Shown here piece by piece: positions 22,279 to 32,297 of a DNA stretch of 64,000 nt. The position numbers were made by a program, and so were the translations under genes. The DNA comes from Steinernema hermaphroditum. Lineage: Eukaryota > Nematoda > Chromadorea > Rhabditida > Steinernematidae. The notes beneath the pieces are model-generated. The model was not told the DNA's origin. It was given only the letters and a program-made list of their open reading frames with translations, and did not search any database. Location of the stretch: contig CM059623.1 in the NCBI GenBank assembly GCA_030435675.1, forward strand, positions 8,830,012 to 8,894,011, in the 5' to 3' direction. Position 1 is the first letter of the stretch. Each line of letters opens with the position of its first letter.

Positions 22279-23801
22279 TCAGCTGGTCCCACTCAGATTC
22301 TCCCTTCCTTCCTCCGCTTCCTGTTCCTTCCGCCTTTGACTTTTGACGGCTCTCTTATGTTGTTTTCCTGCGAGATGCCGCTCCCAGTTGGCATTTCCGT
22401 GGACCTCCTTGCCACAAAGGTCGCAGCAATAAACGGCGTTGGAGAGCGTTTGATAGTCACTGTTGCTCGGGGAGAATTCCTCGTCTTCAGAGCTTCCGGC
22501 ATCTGGCGGTGATGTTGTCGGAAGGATAAGGCTCCCAAAGGACGGCTCCGGAAGGCTTTCGCCATGGAGGAATCGATCTACCAGAAGTTCAGCTGCGGGA
22601 ACGCATTTTTCGAAGAATGAGTGAGAGGTGTTCAGCCGAAGAATCGGAGGAATCTGCAGAAGTAGCATTTACCGGCAGATTCTGGGATTGCAGCTTACCT
22701 GGCGCGTTCCAGATCGCTTCACAAGTCTTTGCTTCACCCAGTTCCTCTGTTTCCTTGAGTACTGCCTTGTGTGGAGCTTCAAGCTCTCACAGCCCTCTTT
22801 GAACAGCTCATCTCCCTTCGGTGACTCTCGTTCTTCCATGGAAAGCTTCAAATACGGTTCAAATTCCTTCACAGCGATCGACTGCTTCGCTCCGAAAGTT
22901 CCAAGATTGTCTTTGTGCTTGAAGTACCAATCACACCAGAATCATCAGAAGACATATGTACCTCGTCGTAGAACTGCTCGACTTCCGCCTTCAGTCCTCT
23001 TTCGATCATCTTCACCACTCGGCCATCGAGTCGCCGATCCAATACATCAATGTCGGCATCCAGGTCGACCAATAACGTGTTGGAGTATCGGAGTAGGCCT
23101 CCCAACTGCGGCGCTCCGGCTTCTCGTTGCTTTTGGAGATGATCGCTCTTCGTCATCCCCGTCGTTCGAAAAATCTCGACCGCCCTCATCACCCGGAATC
23201 GGTTGTTTCGGTGCACCTGGTTTGCGGCTTCAGGGTCGATCCGTTGTAGTTCTGTGTAGAGTTCGTCTGTTGAGAGCTTCTCCAAATCTGCCTTCATGTC
23301 CACTTAAAGAAAGCTGAAAACTGACAAGAAGATGTCCGTACAGTGTTGTTCTAGCGATGACGGATTGGAGATAAGATTGTCGCGGTAGATGACCGATTCG
23401 ACGTAGTAGCTGGTTCCTCCGACCATGATCGGCAGCTTCCCGCGGTTCCAGAGGTGATTCAGCAGCTCCAAAACAGCATTCTGATACTTATGCACGTTGT
23501 AGGACACGGGGGCGCAGGGATCGTAGAAGGACATCATGTGGTGAGGGACACCGGCCATCTCCTCCTCCGTGACCTTATTCGTGGCGATGTCCAGCCCTGA
23601 AACTAACTTTCAGAAGGATACCATGCGCCGTAGCTCGCCTTTGTAGATCTGCATTGAGTCCGCGCTGATGACTTCGCCGTCGAACTTCTTCGCGAGGGCG
23701 ACGCCCAGATCGGACTTCCCGGTGCCCGTGCAGCCCATCACCACCACCAGCGGATTCTGGACTCTCCGGCGCGTCATCGCTCGCAGAAATCGAATCAGCA
23801 T
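22279..23801 (-). CDS. gro-1: tRNA dimethylallyl (isopentenyl) transferase
   Basis: Five exons: 23801-23639, 23596-23342, 23302-22962, 22917-22699 and 22653-22279, giving 450 residues. It transfers an isopentenyl group to A37 of a subset of tRNAs in mitochondria, cytosol and nucleus. Evidence: P-loop GCTGTGKS (~23-30); [26 protein letters not shown]; the RYSRKQ-like helix ([15 protein letters not shown]); and a C-terminal matrin-type C2H2 zinc finger ([17 protein letters not shown], ~402-420) as in eukaryotic TRIT1/GRO-1. Intron 1 appears to be GC-AG (GCGAGC...TTTCAG). Introns 2 and 3 end in TTTAAG and TTCAAG; no other acceptor keeps the frame. The frame is open upstream to an ATG at 24011, so the start is uncertain; 23801 and 23777 are both plausible and could give mitochondrial and nuclear forms. 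Confidence 0.92.
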
Positions 23802-24040
23802 GCAACAGCGCACTTCCTCGAGGATCCTAGAGTCGACAGAAGTTGCGAAAGACAGCGAACGGCCACACACAGCGATCAGATGCGTCTTCCGCGCTTCAGA
23901 GAGGACCGAACTGGTTTTTGGAGGTGATCCTTTTTTATCCGATTCTGGCAGGTGAATATTGTATTGCGTCGGTACAGTATGTATCCGCGCCTTCGTGGAA
24001 TACCTTTTCATGCGCTCGCTTGTGTTCTACTTGCAGCTTA

Positions 24041-24385
24041 AAGGGACCCGGTCATGGATAAAAAAAGTTTTTTAAAACTTCTGAAATCTTGTGTACCCCT
24101 GTTTCTTGAAAACTACTGGGTTTTTTGGGAAACTGATTTCAGCATGATGTTTGGCAGCCTCTAAAAGAAGGGACTAAAAGGTTTTCGGGCGAACCGCGAA
24201 CTCTGCCTGAACGCTTCAAGACAAAGTTTGCACGACGTTTTTTTGTATATTTTTTGCTATTTCTCGGAAACTATCATGTTTTCCGAGAAACCGACTTCAC
24301 CATCGTGTTCAGCGACCTCAAAAATAAGGGTACAATAATTTTCAGAAGATTTGAAGAACTTTTTTTATCCATGACCGGGTCCCTT
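24041..24385. mobile_element. MITE with 29-bp perfect terminal inverted repeats
   Basis: A 345-bp element starting AAGGGACCCGGTCATGGAT and ending in its exact reverse complement. The TIR is perfect for 29 bp and continues imperfectly to about 50 bp. Flanks share TAA (or TTAA, depending on where the end is drawn), pointing to a PIF/Harbinger-like or piggyBac-like mover. It encodes nothing. It fills the spacer between gro-1 and immp-2 and ends 14 bases before the immp-2 start codon. Confidence 0.85.
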
Positions 24386-24399
24386 AATCACTGCTTCAG

Positions 24400-25082
24400 A
24401 TGGCGGCGGTTTCGAAGCAGCCGTCCAGATTCCCTCGGACCTTCTGGCGAATTATGGCCGGTTCAGCCTTCATTACAGTTCCCGTGACCTTCTTCGACAC
24501 AATAGGATATCCAGCCGTCGTAACTGGATCATCCATGGAACCGACCCTCCAGGGAAACGATGCGCGATGGTGGAAACGTGACATCATCTGGGTGAATCGA
24601 ATCGGGCTAAACAAGCACCTGGTGAAGAACGAGGTCGCCGTTTTCGTGTGAGAAATCGTCTTCACCACCAGCAATACCTTCTCCTCTTTAGGTGCCCGCG
24701 TGATCCGAAGAGCGTCCACGTGAAGAGGATCATAGCCACTGAAGACAAATTGGTTAGGTATGTCCAAAGTTCGCCACATTTTGTACTGCTTCTCCAGGCC
24801 CGTCGTCGGCCCTCCAGCCCTGATCGTGCCGCAGGGAAGCTGTTGGGTGCAGTCGGATAATCCAGCGAACCATAATGACAGCAATGCGTACGGTCCGGTA
24901 TGACCTTCTTCTTCACACACTAATCTCTGTCATGAGCCTTTAAGGTTCCGAAGGGACTTTTTATCGGACGAGTAACCCGGGTTTTGTGGCCTCTTCATCG
25001 ATTCGGAAAGCTGCCTCCAAATCCGCATGACAGGATGATAAGGCCACCTGGGCCGGCATTCACCGAAGAAGAAGACGATTAG
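24400..25082 (+). CDS. immp-2: Mitochondrial inner membrane protease subunit 2 (S26 signal peptidase)
   Basis: Four exons: 24400-24647, 24692-24757, 24798-24897 and 24945-25082, giving 183 residues. The last intron ends CTTTAAG. The ATG directly follows GCTTCAG, a likely trans-splice acceptor. A hydrophobic segment (~18-32) anchors the protein in the inner membrane. Catalytic Ser45 lies in GSSMEPTL and catalytic Lys94 in VKRIIATED. Downstream PQGSCWVQSDN, SNAYGPVPKGLFIGR and VTRVLWP match the IMMP2L/Imp2 family. It should cleave sorting presequences of inner-membrane proteins facing the intermembrane space, together with Imp1. The TIR element at 24041-24385 is immediately upstream and must lie in or next to its promoter. 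Confidence 0.93.
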
Positions 25083-25298
25083 GAATTGAAGTTCACTTTG
25101 TTTCGTGCTTTATTGTGTAGGTTTCCGAGAAGGATTAAAAGCTGATCTCCACTGCTGACTGACGGTCTCGTTGGGATTTCCCTGACGGCTGCCTCCTTGT
25201 TTTGTTTGCGTGGTGGTTTTATGACGTGGGAGTCGTTCCACTTCCTTAGATCGGAGAAATACTCCGAGCTGTTTCAGAAGGCTCCGGAATCTACCGAA

Positions 25299-26249
25299 AT
25301 GGCTTCTGAAACGTGGGAAAGTAAGTTCGATGCGCGCTCAACTGATCGGTTCACTCGTTTTTCCGTAGGTCTTCGGAAGAAGGCCCGTCAGCTGGAGATC
25401 GACATCGACTCGAAGCTGGTTTCCCTCAACAAGCTTCATTCTTCTCCTCAAGCGAGTAAGGAGTTCACTTTCATGTGGAATAGTTGAGGTTTTGATGTTT
25501 CAGCGCGGATTGACATGACTGGGGGTGCTCAAACGTCGTCGCCGAAGTCGAAACGCGACGTGTTCGAAGCTCTTGCTCGGGACATCGAAACTCTGATCTC
25601 GGGGCTCACTAAAGTTAACAACCAGGTACTCGTCAGCTCCTCGGGTGTGTTCCACCCGCCCTTTGTTCCAGATGGCCGATCTTGCTCAGCAGAACATCGC
25701 CAGCGGAAACTCTTCGTTCCAGCACACTCTTCGGCGTCATCGCGAGATTCTCCGCGATTATTGCACTGAGTTCCAGCGCTCACACGCAAACATGAATAGC
25801 CAGCTCCACAGGTGAATAAAACGCAGAATATCATTGTATTTTTGTTGCGCTGTTTCAGAGAGGAGCTTTTGAGCGGAAACCCGTCTAGTGACGATGATGC
25901 TCCTCATCTTAACACTCGAAACCGTGCAACGGATTTCTATTTGAAAGAAAACGAACACTTGGGCAGTTGTGATCGATTGATCGACGATCAAATGAGCTTA
26001 GCCATGGGCGTGAAGGAGAACCTCCATAGGCAGAGATCCCAGATGTTTGACGTCACGAAAAAGCTTCAGCTTCTTGGAAGTAAGATCCGCTCCTATGCAC
26101 TTATTTCATGTGGTTAATTTTTAGAGAAATTCCCCATGGTGAACAGTCTGATGCAGAAGATCAAAACAAAGAAGCAGAAGGATACGATCATCCTTTCCGG
26201 TGTCATTGCTGCCTGCTTCCTTTTCACTTTCCTCTACGTTTTCCACTAG
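25299..26249 (+). CDS. gos-28: Golgi SNARE GOS28/GOSR1
   Basis: Six exons: 25299-25320, 25369-25455, 25504-25625, 25672-25811, 25859-26079 and 26125-26249, giving 238 residues. Start MASETWE is chosen because GOSR1 proteins place ...W-E-x-LRKxARQLE right at the N-terminus; a GTTTCAG at 25271-25277 is a likely trans-splice site. Features: N-terminal helical bundle (LRKKARQLEIDIDSKLVS, then HRREILRDY...), Qb SNARE motif (~145-205, including AMGVKENLHRQRSQMFDVT) and a C-terminal transmembrane anchor (IILSGVIAACFLFTFLYVF). It acts in ER-Golgi and intra-Golgi vesicle fusion. Confidence 0.95.
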
Positions 26250-26398
26250 AAGAAGTTATTAGCGTTGCCTTAGCGTTGCCTTTGAGACCTACTGTAAATA
26301 CGCATGTATTTTAACCTGCACTTTCAGATGGCTGTGATTTAAAATATTTAATATACAGTGTTAAATAGTTATTATGCATACGGCGGTAAAACACTGGT

Positions 26399-26408
26399 GA
26401 CGCGATTC
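26399..26408. repeat. 10-bp target-site duplication, left
   Basis: GACGCGATTC, exact match to 27241-27250. Confidence 0.8.
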
Positions 26409-27240
26409 ACTAGAAACAAACGGCAGCACCCCCCGTGAAACGGCCATCGCACCCTGCACTTGCCCCGCAAGGGCGATCGCCGCAGGATCCCATATTTTCG
26501 ATAGGCTCTCTAATCCCAGATGAATCACTTTCATAAGGCTCATCGGCAAATTTGCGTGCATTTTCGTTTTTCTTGCCACCTAGCCCCATGTAACATCAAA
26601 ATATGACTGAATAATAAAGAAACGACGAAAAAGCTTAATGTATCATGTAAAATTCGCGTTTTGTCCTTCTACAAATGACGTTGGATTTTTTCAGTTATTT
26701 TCCTCTTCACGTCCCTTCCCTAAGCTATCTACGCAAAGTTCCCCGATCAAACGACACGGTGCATGCAAATTTTGGAGTTTTCATGGAATTCTTCCGCGAT
26801 TGTATCCCACAATTGACACAGCAAGTATATCGTGACGGGACCCACGAGGGGTGTTGTCGTCACTTTCTTCGCTGCTTGATTCTGAAATCTGCATAGACCA
26901 TGGTGTTTCACTAGCGAACCGTATCTAGGCGTCTTTGCGGAGAAGTGTGAAAAAAGAAAATGTGCGGTATGTGCTGAAAAAAAATTTCTGCTACACCGGC
27001 TAGAAGGCCTATCTTCAATTCAAGTTTTTTTGCTATTCAGTCATATTTTGATGCTACATGGGACTAGGTGGCAAGAAAAACGAAAATGCACACAAATTTG
27101 CCGATGAGCCTTATGAAAGTGACTCGTCTGGGATTAGAGAGCCTATCGAAAATATGGGATCCTGCGGAGATCGCCCTTGCGGGGCAAGTGCAGGGTGCGA
27201 TGGCCGTTTCACGGGGGGGGTGCTGCCGTTTGTTTCTAGT
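26409..27240. mobile_element. Long-TIR foldback element, Mutator-like
   Basis: An 832-bp element with arms of about 205 bp (26409-26613 and 27034-27240). The arms are near-identical inverted copies beginning ACTAGAAACAAACGGCAGCA. The ~420-bp centre has no transposase. A perfect 10-bp duplication GACGCGATTC flanks it at 26399-26408 and 27241-27250. Long TIRs with 9-11 bp duplications are characteristic of Mutator-like elements; the assignment is inference. The open frames in the two arms are mirror images of each other and not genes. Confidence 0.88.
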
Positions 27241-27250
27241 GACGCGATTC
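27241..27250. repeat. 10-bp target-site duplication, right
   Basis: GACGCGATTC, exact match to 26399-26408. Confidence 0.8.
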
Positions 27251-27456
27251 TCGTCGTCGTCCCAACGCGCGCACCCTCAAGCACGTCTAGACAGCGCGAT
27301 TGCAGAAGTAGACAGACAGATGCACTCTCATAGGGGGTCAGTGGAGCGTGGGACGGTTATTTGGCGAAAGTCGGTCTTGCCAGTCGGTCGAAGCGGACGA
27401 GCGTAGCGCCTCCAGCCTGCACCCGTTTCTTTCGCCTCTGACCGGAGCCTTTCACA

Positions 27457-28622
27457 ATGTCGGAGGAGGAGAACCTCGAGGAGGAGTTGGGAATCCGTCC
27501 GGTATGCCGCGCGTTTCATGTTGATTCAACTCGCCGTGAGTTTTTAGGGAGCAGTGGTCGAGTCGGCGAAACAAAAGTTCGTCATCGTGAAGCTGCTCGG
27601 AGAAGGAGGATTCGGCGCTGTCTTCAAGGTGCACGACATTAAGGACAAGTCGACGGAGTACGCGATGAAGGTAGAGAAGAAGCTGGAGAACCGCAGACAC
27701 TCGAAGTTGAAAATGGAGATCGCGATTTTGAAGCTGGTGTCAAGCGAGCGCGCCGAGAGGTCCCATTTCACGCAGATCATCGACCGCGGCAAGAAGGAGA
27801 AGTACTTCTTCCTGGTGATGCAACTCGTCGGAAAGTCCCTCGCTGACCTGAAGATGGTACGCCCAGACAAGGTGTTCTCCCTCGGTACCGGCATTGGCTC
27901 CTCCATACAGTGTCTCGAGGCCGTCGAGGATCTGCACAAACACGGATTCATCCACCGTGATTTGAAACCTGCGAATTTCGCCTGTGGACTTGGACCGCAG
28001 AAGCGTACGGTAAAAAGAGTTCGCATGTCAGCTAGTTAAATAATTTGTCATTCAGATATACATCCTCGACTTTGGAATCGCGCGTCGCATCCTCAACGAC
28101 AAGGACGAGCTGAAGACACCTCGAGCGTCCGTTTGCTTCAAAGGGACCGTGCGTTTCGCGTCGATGGCCTGCCACAAGAACAGTGAACTCGGTCCAAAGG
28201 ACGACTGTGAGAGCTGGTTCTACCTTCTGCTCGACTTGATCATCACAACCGGTAGGATTCACGTGGAATTCTGCGCCAGTAATCGCGTGGAATCGTTTGT
28301 AGGATTGCCCTGGAAGAAAATCCAAGATCGAGCTGAAGTACTCCGTGTAAAGGAGGATAGCCGGAAGGATAAGCGCGATCAATTCTTCCATGGAGTCAAG
28401 TGCAAGGAGTCCCTCGGCAAGATTATCGACTACATCGACGCTCTGCACTATCACGATCGAATCGACTATGGCTACATTTACGATCTTCTCAAAGAGGTCT
28501 GTTAATCACACATTGAGGGGTTTGTATAAGGGTTGTTTAAGGCTGCAATCAGTTCTGGAACTCGCCTTGATGATCCGTATGATTGGGAGGACGACAATAC
28601 GAAGTCGCGGAAGCGGAGCTAA
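27457..28622 (+). CDS. Tau-tubulin-kinase-like (CK1 group) protein kinase, second paralog
   Basis: Five exons: 27457-27501, 27548-28009, 28056-28251, 28303-28496 and 28542-28622, giving 325 residues. Intron 3 is a multiple of three but is removed on family grounds, giving LIITTGLPWKKI. Intron 4 begins GTCTGT and ends GTTTAAG. Features: GEGGFGAVFK (~33), AMK lysine, HRDLKPANF (~151), DFG (~175), CHKNSELGPKDDCESWFY and the DPYDWE box near the end that is typical of the worm TTBK-like family. A basic tail KSRKRS ends the protein. It differs from the kinase at 14171 in length, intron positions and loop wording, so the two are old paralogs rather than a fresh tandem copy. Substrate unknown. Confidence 0.92.
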
Positions 28623-28804
28623 TAACGTGTAATGTAATGGAAATGTATGGAAATACTTTATTATAAATCATTGACTGACGCTTTTTAATATATCTGAAAG
28701 CTTGCGTTTGGTTGACAACTTTTAGAAGTATGATCGGACCTGCAGCGCAAACAAGAGTGTTTGACAGCCCAGGGAGAACCGGAACTTTGACCCTGCCGGA
28801 GGTG

Positions 28805-28810
28805 TATAAA
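28805..28810 (+). promoter_or_regulatory. TATA box of the disrupted secreted-peptide gene
   Basis: TATAAA about 36 bases before the ATG at 28846. The surrounding ~100 bases match the promoter of the intact paralog (38836). Confidence 0.7.
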
Positions 28811-29519
28811 GGAGAGCGTCACCTCTCGGAAGTCATAGATCGACGATGTACTCGAATCTCTTCTTGGCCCCCTTCTCGTCGCCACTGTCGGCCAGCTCGT
28901 CTACGAGACGCCCGTCGCGGTGAGACCCCATGGAGACGTCCCTGAGAGCCCCTTTCAGACGCCCTTCGTCGGCTACAACGCCTACGTCCCCGTCTACTAC
29001 AGGGTGGCCCAGAAGTAGTGTGACGCCCATTTAAATTATTAATTTTTTCTCGTTTTGTGAATCGGTCGTGCATTCCCGTTGCGATATTCGAATTCAGCAT
29101 CTCTTCCTATTCACTACCTCGCTCCTACTTGTTCATCTACCCTACTACGCGGTCTTGAAAACAGTTTTCCACAAGATGGGTTTTTCGGTTGCAGTGACCG
29201 TTTCGCGCGGAATTCAAAAAGTTGACATCATCGCAAAGCTCATATCGTTCTTCAAACACGTCCCGAACAACTTTATGAGATTCCCTGGTCAGCTAGGCGT
29301 CAGAAAACCAAAAAGCCATTTAGAGTAGAAAAAAAAAATCTAAAAAAATCTAAAGAAGAAGAAAATCACACCGAATTTGGCACCTTTTTCCAAAAATACC
29401 CCCTCAAACTGAGCAAGAGCGAGCTAAACGTGTCGAAAGCGATTAATCACGCCTTAGCAAGGGTAAAGTTCAGTGTCTAGTACACAAAAGCCCTTGAAAG
29501 ATCAATAATAACTCAATAC

Positions 29520-30602
29520 GTGGCGAAACGTGCTAGGATGCAGACTTCCGTGGCCGCTGGTCCACATTTTAGACGAGTGTTGTACAAAGATCAGGGGATT
29601 TTCGCAGAATTCAAAAGATTCAAATGCGTAGAATCACCACGATCTCCTCAAAGACGGCTCTCGGAAAACTGTGCAATCCGAAAGAAGCCACTTTCATGCT
29701 GCTGCGGTTTCATTCATGCTGCTTTTGAGAGGAATTTATGAAACTGCAAAGAATTCACGGGGTTTCGCGGATAAATGAGTCAAGATGAACACTTCTGTTT
29801 ATCAGAATCTGATTCTGATAGACGCATTACTTGCCTCTGTGTAAGAAGACTTCGAAAATAGACGATAAACTCGGATACAGGAGTGCACACCCGCTCACGG
29901 AGCCAAAGCAGCAATGGATGTCTTCCAGGAGCGGATTCCAGACTTCTAGACCAAAGAAGATTGGCCCTCAAACAGGGCGGATTTCAAACTCAAGGACTTT
30001 GAGGTGTGCAGCATCTTACAGAAGAACGCCTGCCGAGTTTGGCGCATAACACTTGGTTCGCTTAATGCCACTGTCCAGAAGGCATGGGACCAAATTTCGT
30101 TGAGAAGTCTAGCGGCCACAGTGGAAAATTTCGGCTCTATTAAGGAGAAGTGACCAAAACTATACCGATCTTAACAAAACTGTATCGATCTTGACAAAAC
30201 TATACCGATCTTCACAGAATGGTATTTATTTTGACAGAACTATACCGATCTTGACAGAATGGTATTTATTTTGACAAAATGGTAATTATTTTGACAGAAT
30301 AGTAATTATTTTGACAAAACCACATTTCACTGACAAAACGTTCTTTAATCTTTAACTACAAAGGCTGATTTATGATTTTGTCAGTGAAATATGGTTGTGT
30401 CAATCTGAATTCAGTTTTGTCAGAATAAATACCGTTCTGTGAAGATCGGTATAGTTTTGTCAAGATCGATACAGTTTTGTTAAGATCGGTATAGTTTTGG
30501 TCACTTCTCTCTAATAGAGCCGAAAATTTTCTGAAGTTTTTGAAGACCCTCTTCGCGGCAAAAGGTGGTCACTTCGAACTGAATCTCTGTCATCGGAGTT
30601 AG
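29520..30602 (+). pseudogene. Decayed mariner transposase
   Basis: Fragments in several frames still read as mariner transposase: RRVLYKDQGIF near 29573; then APAH-like TPAHGAKAAMDVFQERIPDF followed by an in-frame stop; then DWPSNRADFKLKDFEVCSIL and VQKAWDQISLRSLAATVENF up to 30131. After the nested insertion the coding frame resumes with LKFLKTLF and the family-typical C-terminal AKGGHFE at about 30561. Stops, frameshifts and the nested insertion make it inactive. Confidence 0.8.
30132..30521. mobile_element. Foldback element built of tandem repeats, nested in mariner; 8-bp TSD
   Basis: About 390 bp, flanked by GAAAATTT at 30124-30131 and 30522-30529. Ends are inverted copies beginning (C)GGCTCTATTA followed by GAGAAGTGACCAAAACTATA. 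Each arm is an array of 18-20-bp units of the form ACTATACCGATCTTNACAAA and TGGTATTTATTTTGACAGA. An 8-bp duplication suggests hAT-type mobilisation. It interrupts the transposase coding sequence exactly within a Glu-Asn-Phe stretch. Confidence 0.82.
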
Positions 30603-30906
30603 TTTTTACTACTCTTTCTTGTGATATATGCTGTTTGTTTTAATTCGTTCACCGCTTCGAAATATGACCGACTTTCGGCGTCACACTACTTCTGGGCCAC
30701 CCTGTACAACTACCTCTCCTACCCCCTCTACGGCGCCTCCTATGCCTACACCGTCGGAAGCAACAAGGGAGTGCCTCGGGGACCCAGCCGACCGGTGGCC
30801 ACGCTTAAACTCGCCAACGAGAAGTAGAAGAAGGGGGTCCTGGGTGGATTGTCTGTTGAGAGCTTAACCGAAATAAAACAGTATTACGGTAAAACGGTCT
30901 TATGTA

Positions 30907-32051
30907 CAGTGCTGGAAATAATGATAGCCGCACTCTGTTTTTCGGCGATAGGACAAGGGCCAAGGACAAAGTTTCGCAAAATGCGGTTTTCACCACTGGA
31001 AAGATTGCACAAAATAACGATAGATTGCATGCAAAAGAAAAGAAAGTCATAAAAAATTTTTAATTTTCTGGAGACATTTCGAAAAGTGGACCGATTTCAG
31101 CACGAAATAATGATAGTCATAGGCGCACAAATTAGATCATATAAGTGCTTCTGGACATCACTTCCCACCCAAAACTTAGAACCCGAACTTGACCTGCATT
31201 CAGGACCTGCCCAGGACGACCACGAGGACGGGATTTTCAGCTTTTTCCATTATTTTCACGTTGTACAGCGTACGAAGTTACCCTATCTGTGTTTTATCCC
31301 ATGAAAAATGCAATATCTTTCAAGATATTTCACGATATTCCACGTACCATGGAATTTACAATGGAAAAGGGCAGTTTTTCATAGGAGTTTTAAAGATTGG
31401 AGATTTTTCGTGGGATAAAACACAGATAGGGTAACTTCGTACGCTCTACAACGTGAAAATAATGGAAAAAGCTGTCCCGTCCTCGGGGTCGTCCTGGGGG
31501 CCGGTCATGAATGCAGGTCAAGTTCGGGTTCTAAGTTTTGAGTGGGAAGTGATGTCCAGAAGCACTTATATGATCTAATTTGTGCGCCTATGTAATTCTT
31601 GACGCTGAAAACGGTGCTTTGTGTGGTTTGGAAGTTTTTAGTGATGAACGTTTACGTAATGTGACGGTTAGACAGGTATTCGGAATGGATGACCACAATC
31701 TCAGCTTTTTTTCGATCTTTGTTAAGCGCACCTCGTCAGATTTCCGCAGAATAGTCCCTAAATTCATAATACCAATGGATAACAGTGGACACGGAGCATA
31801 AATCGCTCAAGAAAGACGAAAATGAGCATAAAAGCATAGGGTGCGGCTATCATTATTTCGTGCGGAAATCGGTCCACTTTTCGAAATGTCTCCAGAAAAT
31901 AAAAAATTTTTTATGACTTTCTTTTTTTTGCATGCAATCTACCGTTATTTTGTGCAATCTTTCCAGTGGTGAAAACCGCATTTTGCGAAACTTTGTCCTT
32001 GGCCCGGTATCGCCGAAAAACAGAGTGCGGCTATCACTATTTCCAGCACTG
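30907..32051. mobile_element. Tc1-like non-autonomous element with ~200-bp TIRs
   Basis: A 1145-bp element flanked by TA (30905-30906, 32052-32053), with termini CAGTGCTGGAAATA and inverted copy; CAGTGCTGG is the Tc1-type start. TIR arms run about 30907-31115 and 31850-32051. No transposase is recognisable. It sits just past the AATAAA signal of secreted-peptide copy 1, in sequence that is continuous in the intact paralog's flank (39233). Confidence 0.85.
31122..31588. mobile_element. Foldback MITE nested in the Tc1-like element
   Basis: A 467-bp element flanked by TA. It begins GGCGCACAAATTAGATCATA and ends in its inverted copy. Arms are about 190 bp (31122-31313, 31400-31588) with a short AT-rich loop. 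It has no coding capacity. Confidence 0.82.
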
Positions 32052-32052
32052 T

Positions 32053-32297
32053 ATATGTGAATCCATAGTGGCAGGAAGGCCACTCAAGTTGGGAGCTTTG
32101 AGGCGCCAGAGGAGATCTTCCTGCTGAACTACTTTTCGGTATCGGACTACAGTATCCCCCAATTGGTGACGTTTCGCGAACGCCAACACCTCAGAGTTGC
32201 TCCATAGAAAATGCGTGAACATGACTATCCAAACTGATTTATTTCACTTTTACTGTAAGAAGATCTGTGAACTATATACTACAGAAATAAACTACAG
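32053..32297 (+). repeat. Duplicated 3' flank of secreted-peptide gene
   Basis: About 245 bases that match 39233-39475 downstream of the intact paralog with scattered differences. It shows that gene and flank were duplicated as one block. It ends abruptly at ACTACAG, where copy 2 begins. Confidence 0.8.

Larger units (their letters stand above)
29000..30704 (+). mobile_element. mariner element inserted at TA in secreted-peptide gene
   Basis: Inverted termini CAGGGTGGCCCAGAAGTAGT and their reverse complement, flanked by TA on both sides (28998-28999 and 30705-30706). Subtracting the nested element at 30132-30521 and its 8-bp duplication leaves about 1.31 kb, the canonical mariner length. It contains a decayed transposase in plus orientation. 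Confidence 0.88.
28846..30827 (+). pseudogene. Secreted-peptide gene copy 1, frameshifted and split by mariner
   Basis: Compared with the intact paralog at 38879-39157, the 5' half (28846-28999) reads MYSNLFLAP then loses one base in the signal peptide, after which the paralog frame resumes (VYETPVAVRPHGDVPE, FVGYNAYVP). It is interrupted at a TA in the Tyr-Tyr codons by a 1705-bp mariner. The 3' half resumes at 30705 (YNYLSYPLYG, VGSNKGVPRGPSR) and ends at the stop 30825-30827. Promoter TATA and 3' UTR with AATAAA are conserved. Both the one-base loss and the insertion kill the gene. Confidence 0.88.

Noticed and set aside
22628..23317. 229-codon plus-strand frame
   Set aside because: Antisense shadow of gro-1 exons 3 to 5, running across three gro-1 introns.
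26361..26579. Matching small protein frames in 26361-26579 (minus) and 27068-27406 (plus)
   Set aside because: They are the two arms of the foldback element read as protein, not paralogous genes.
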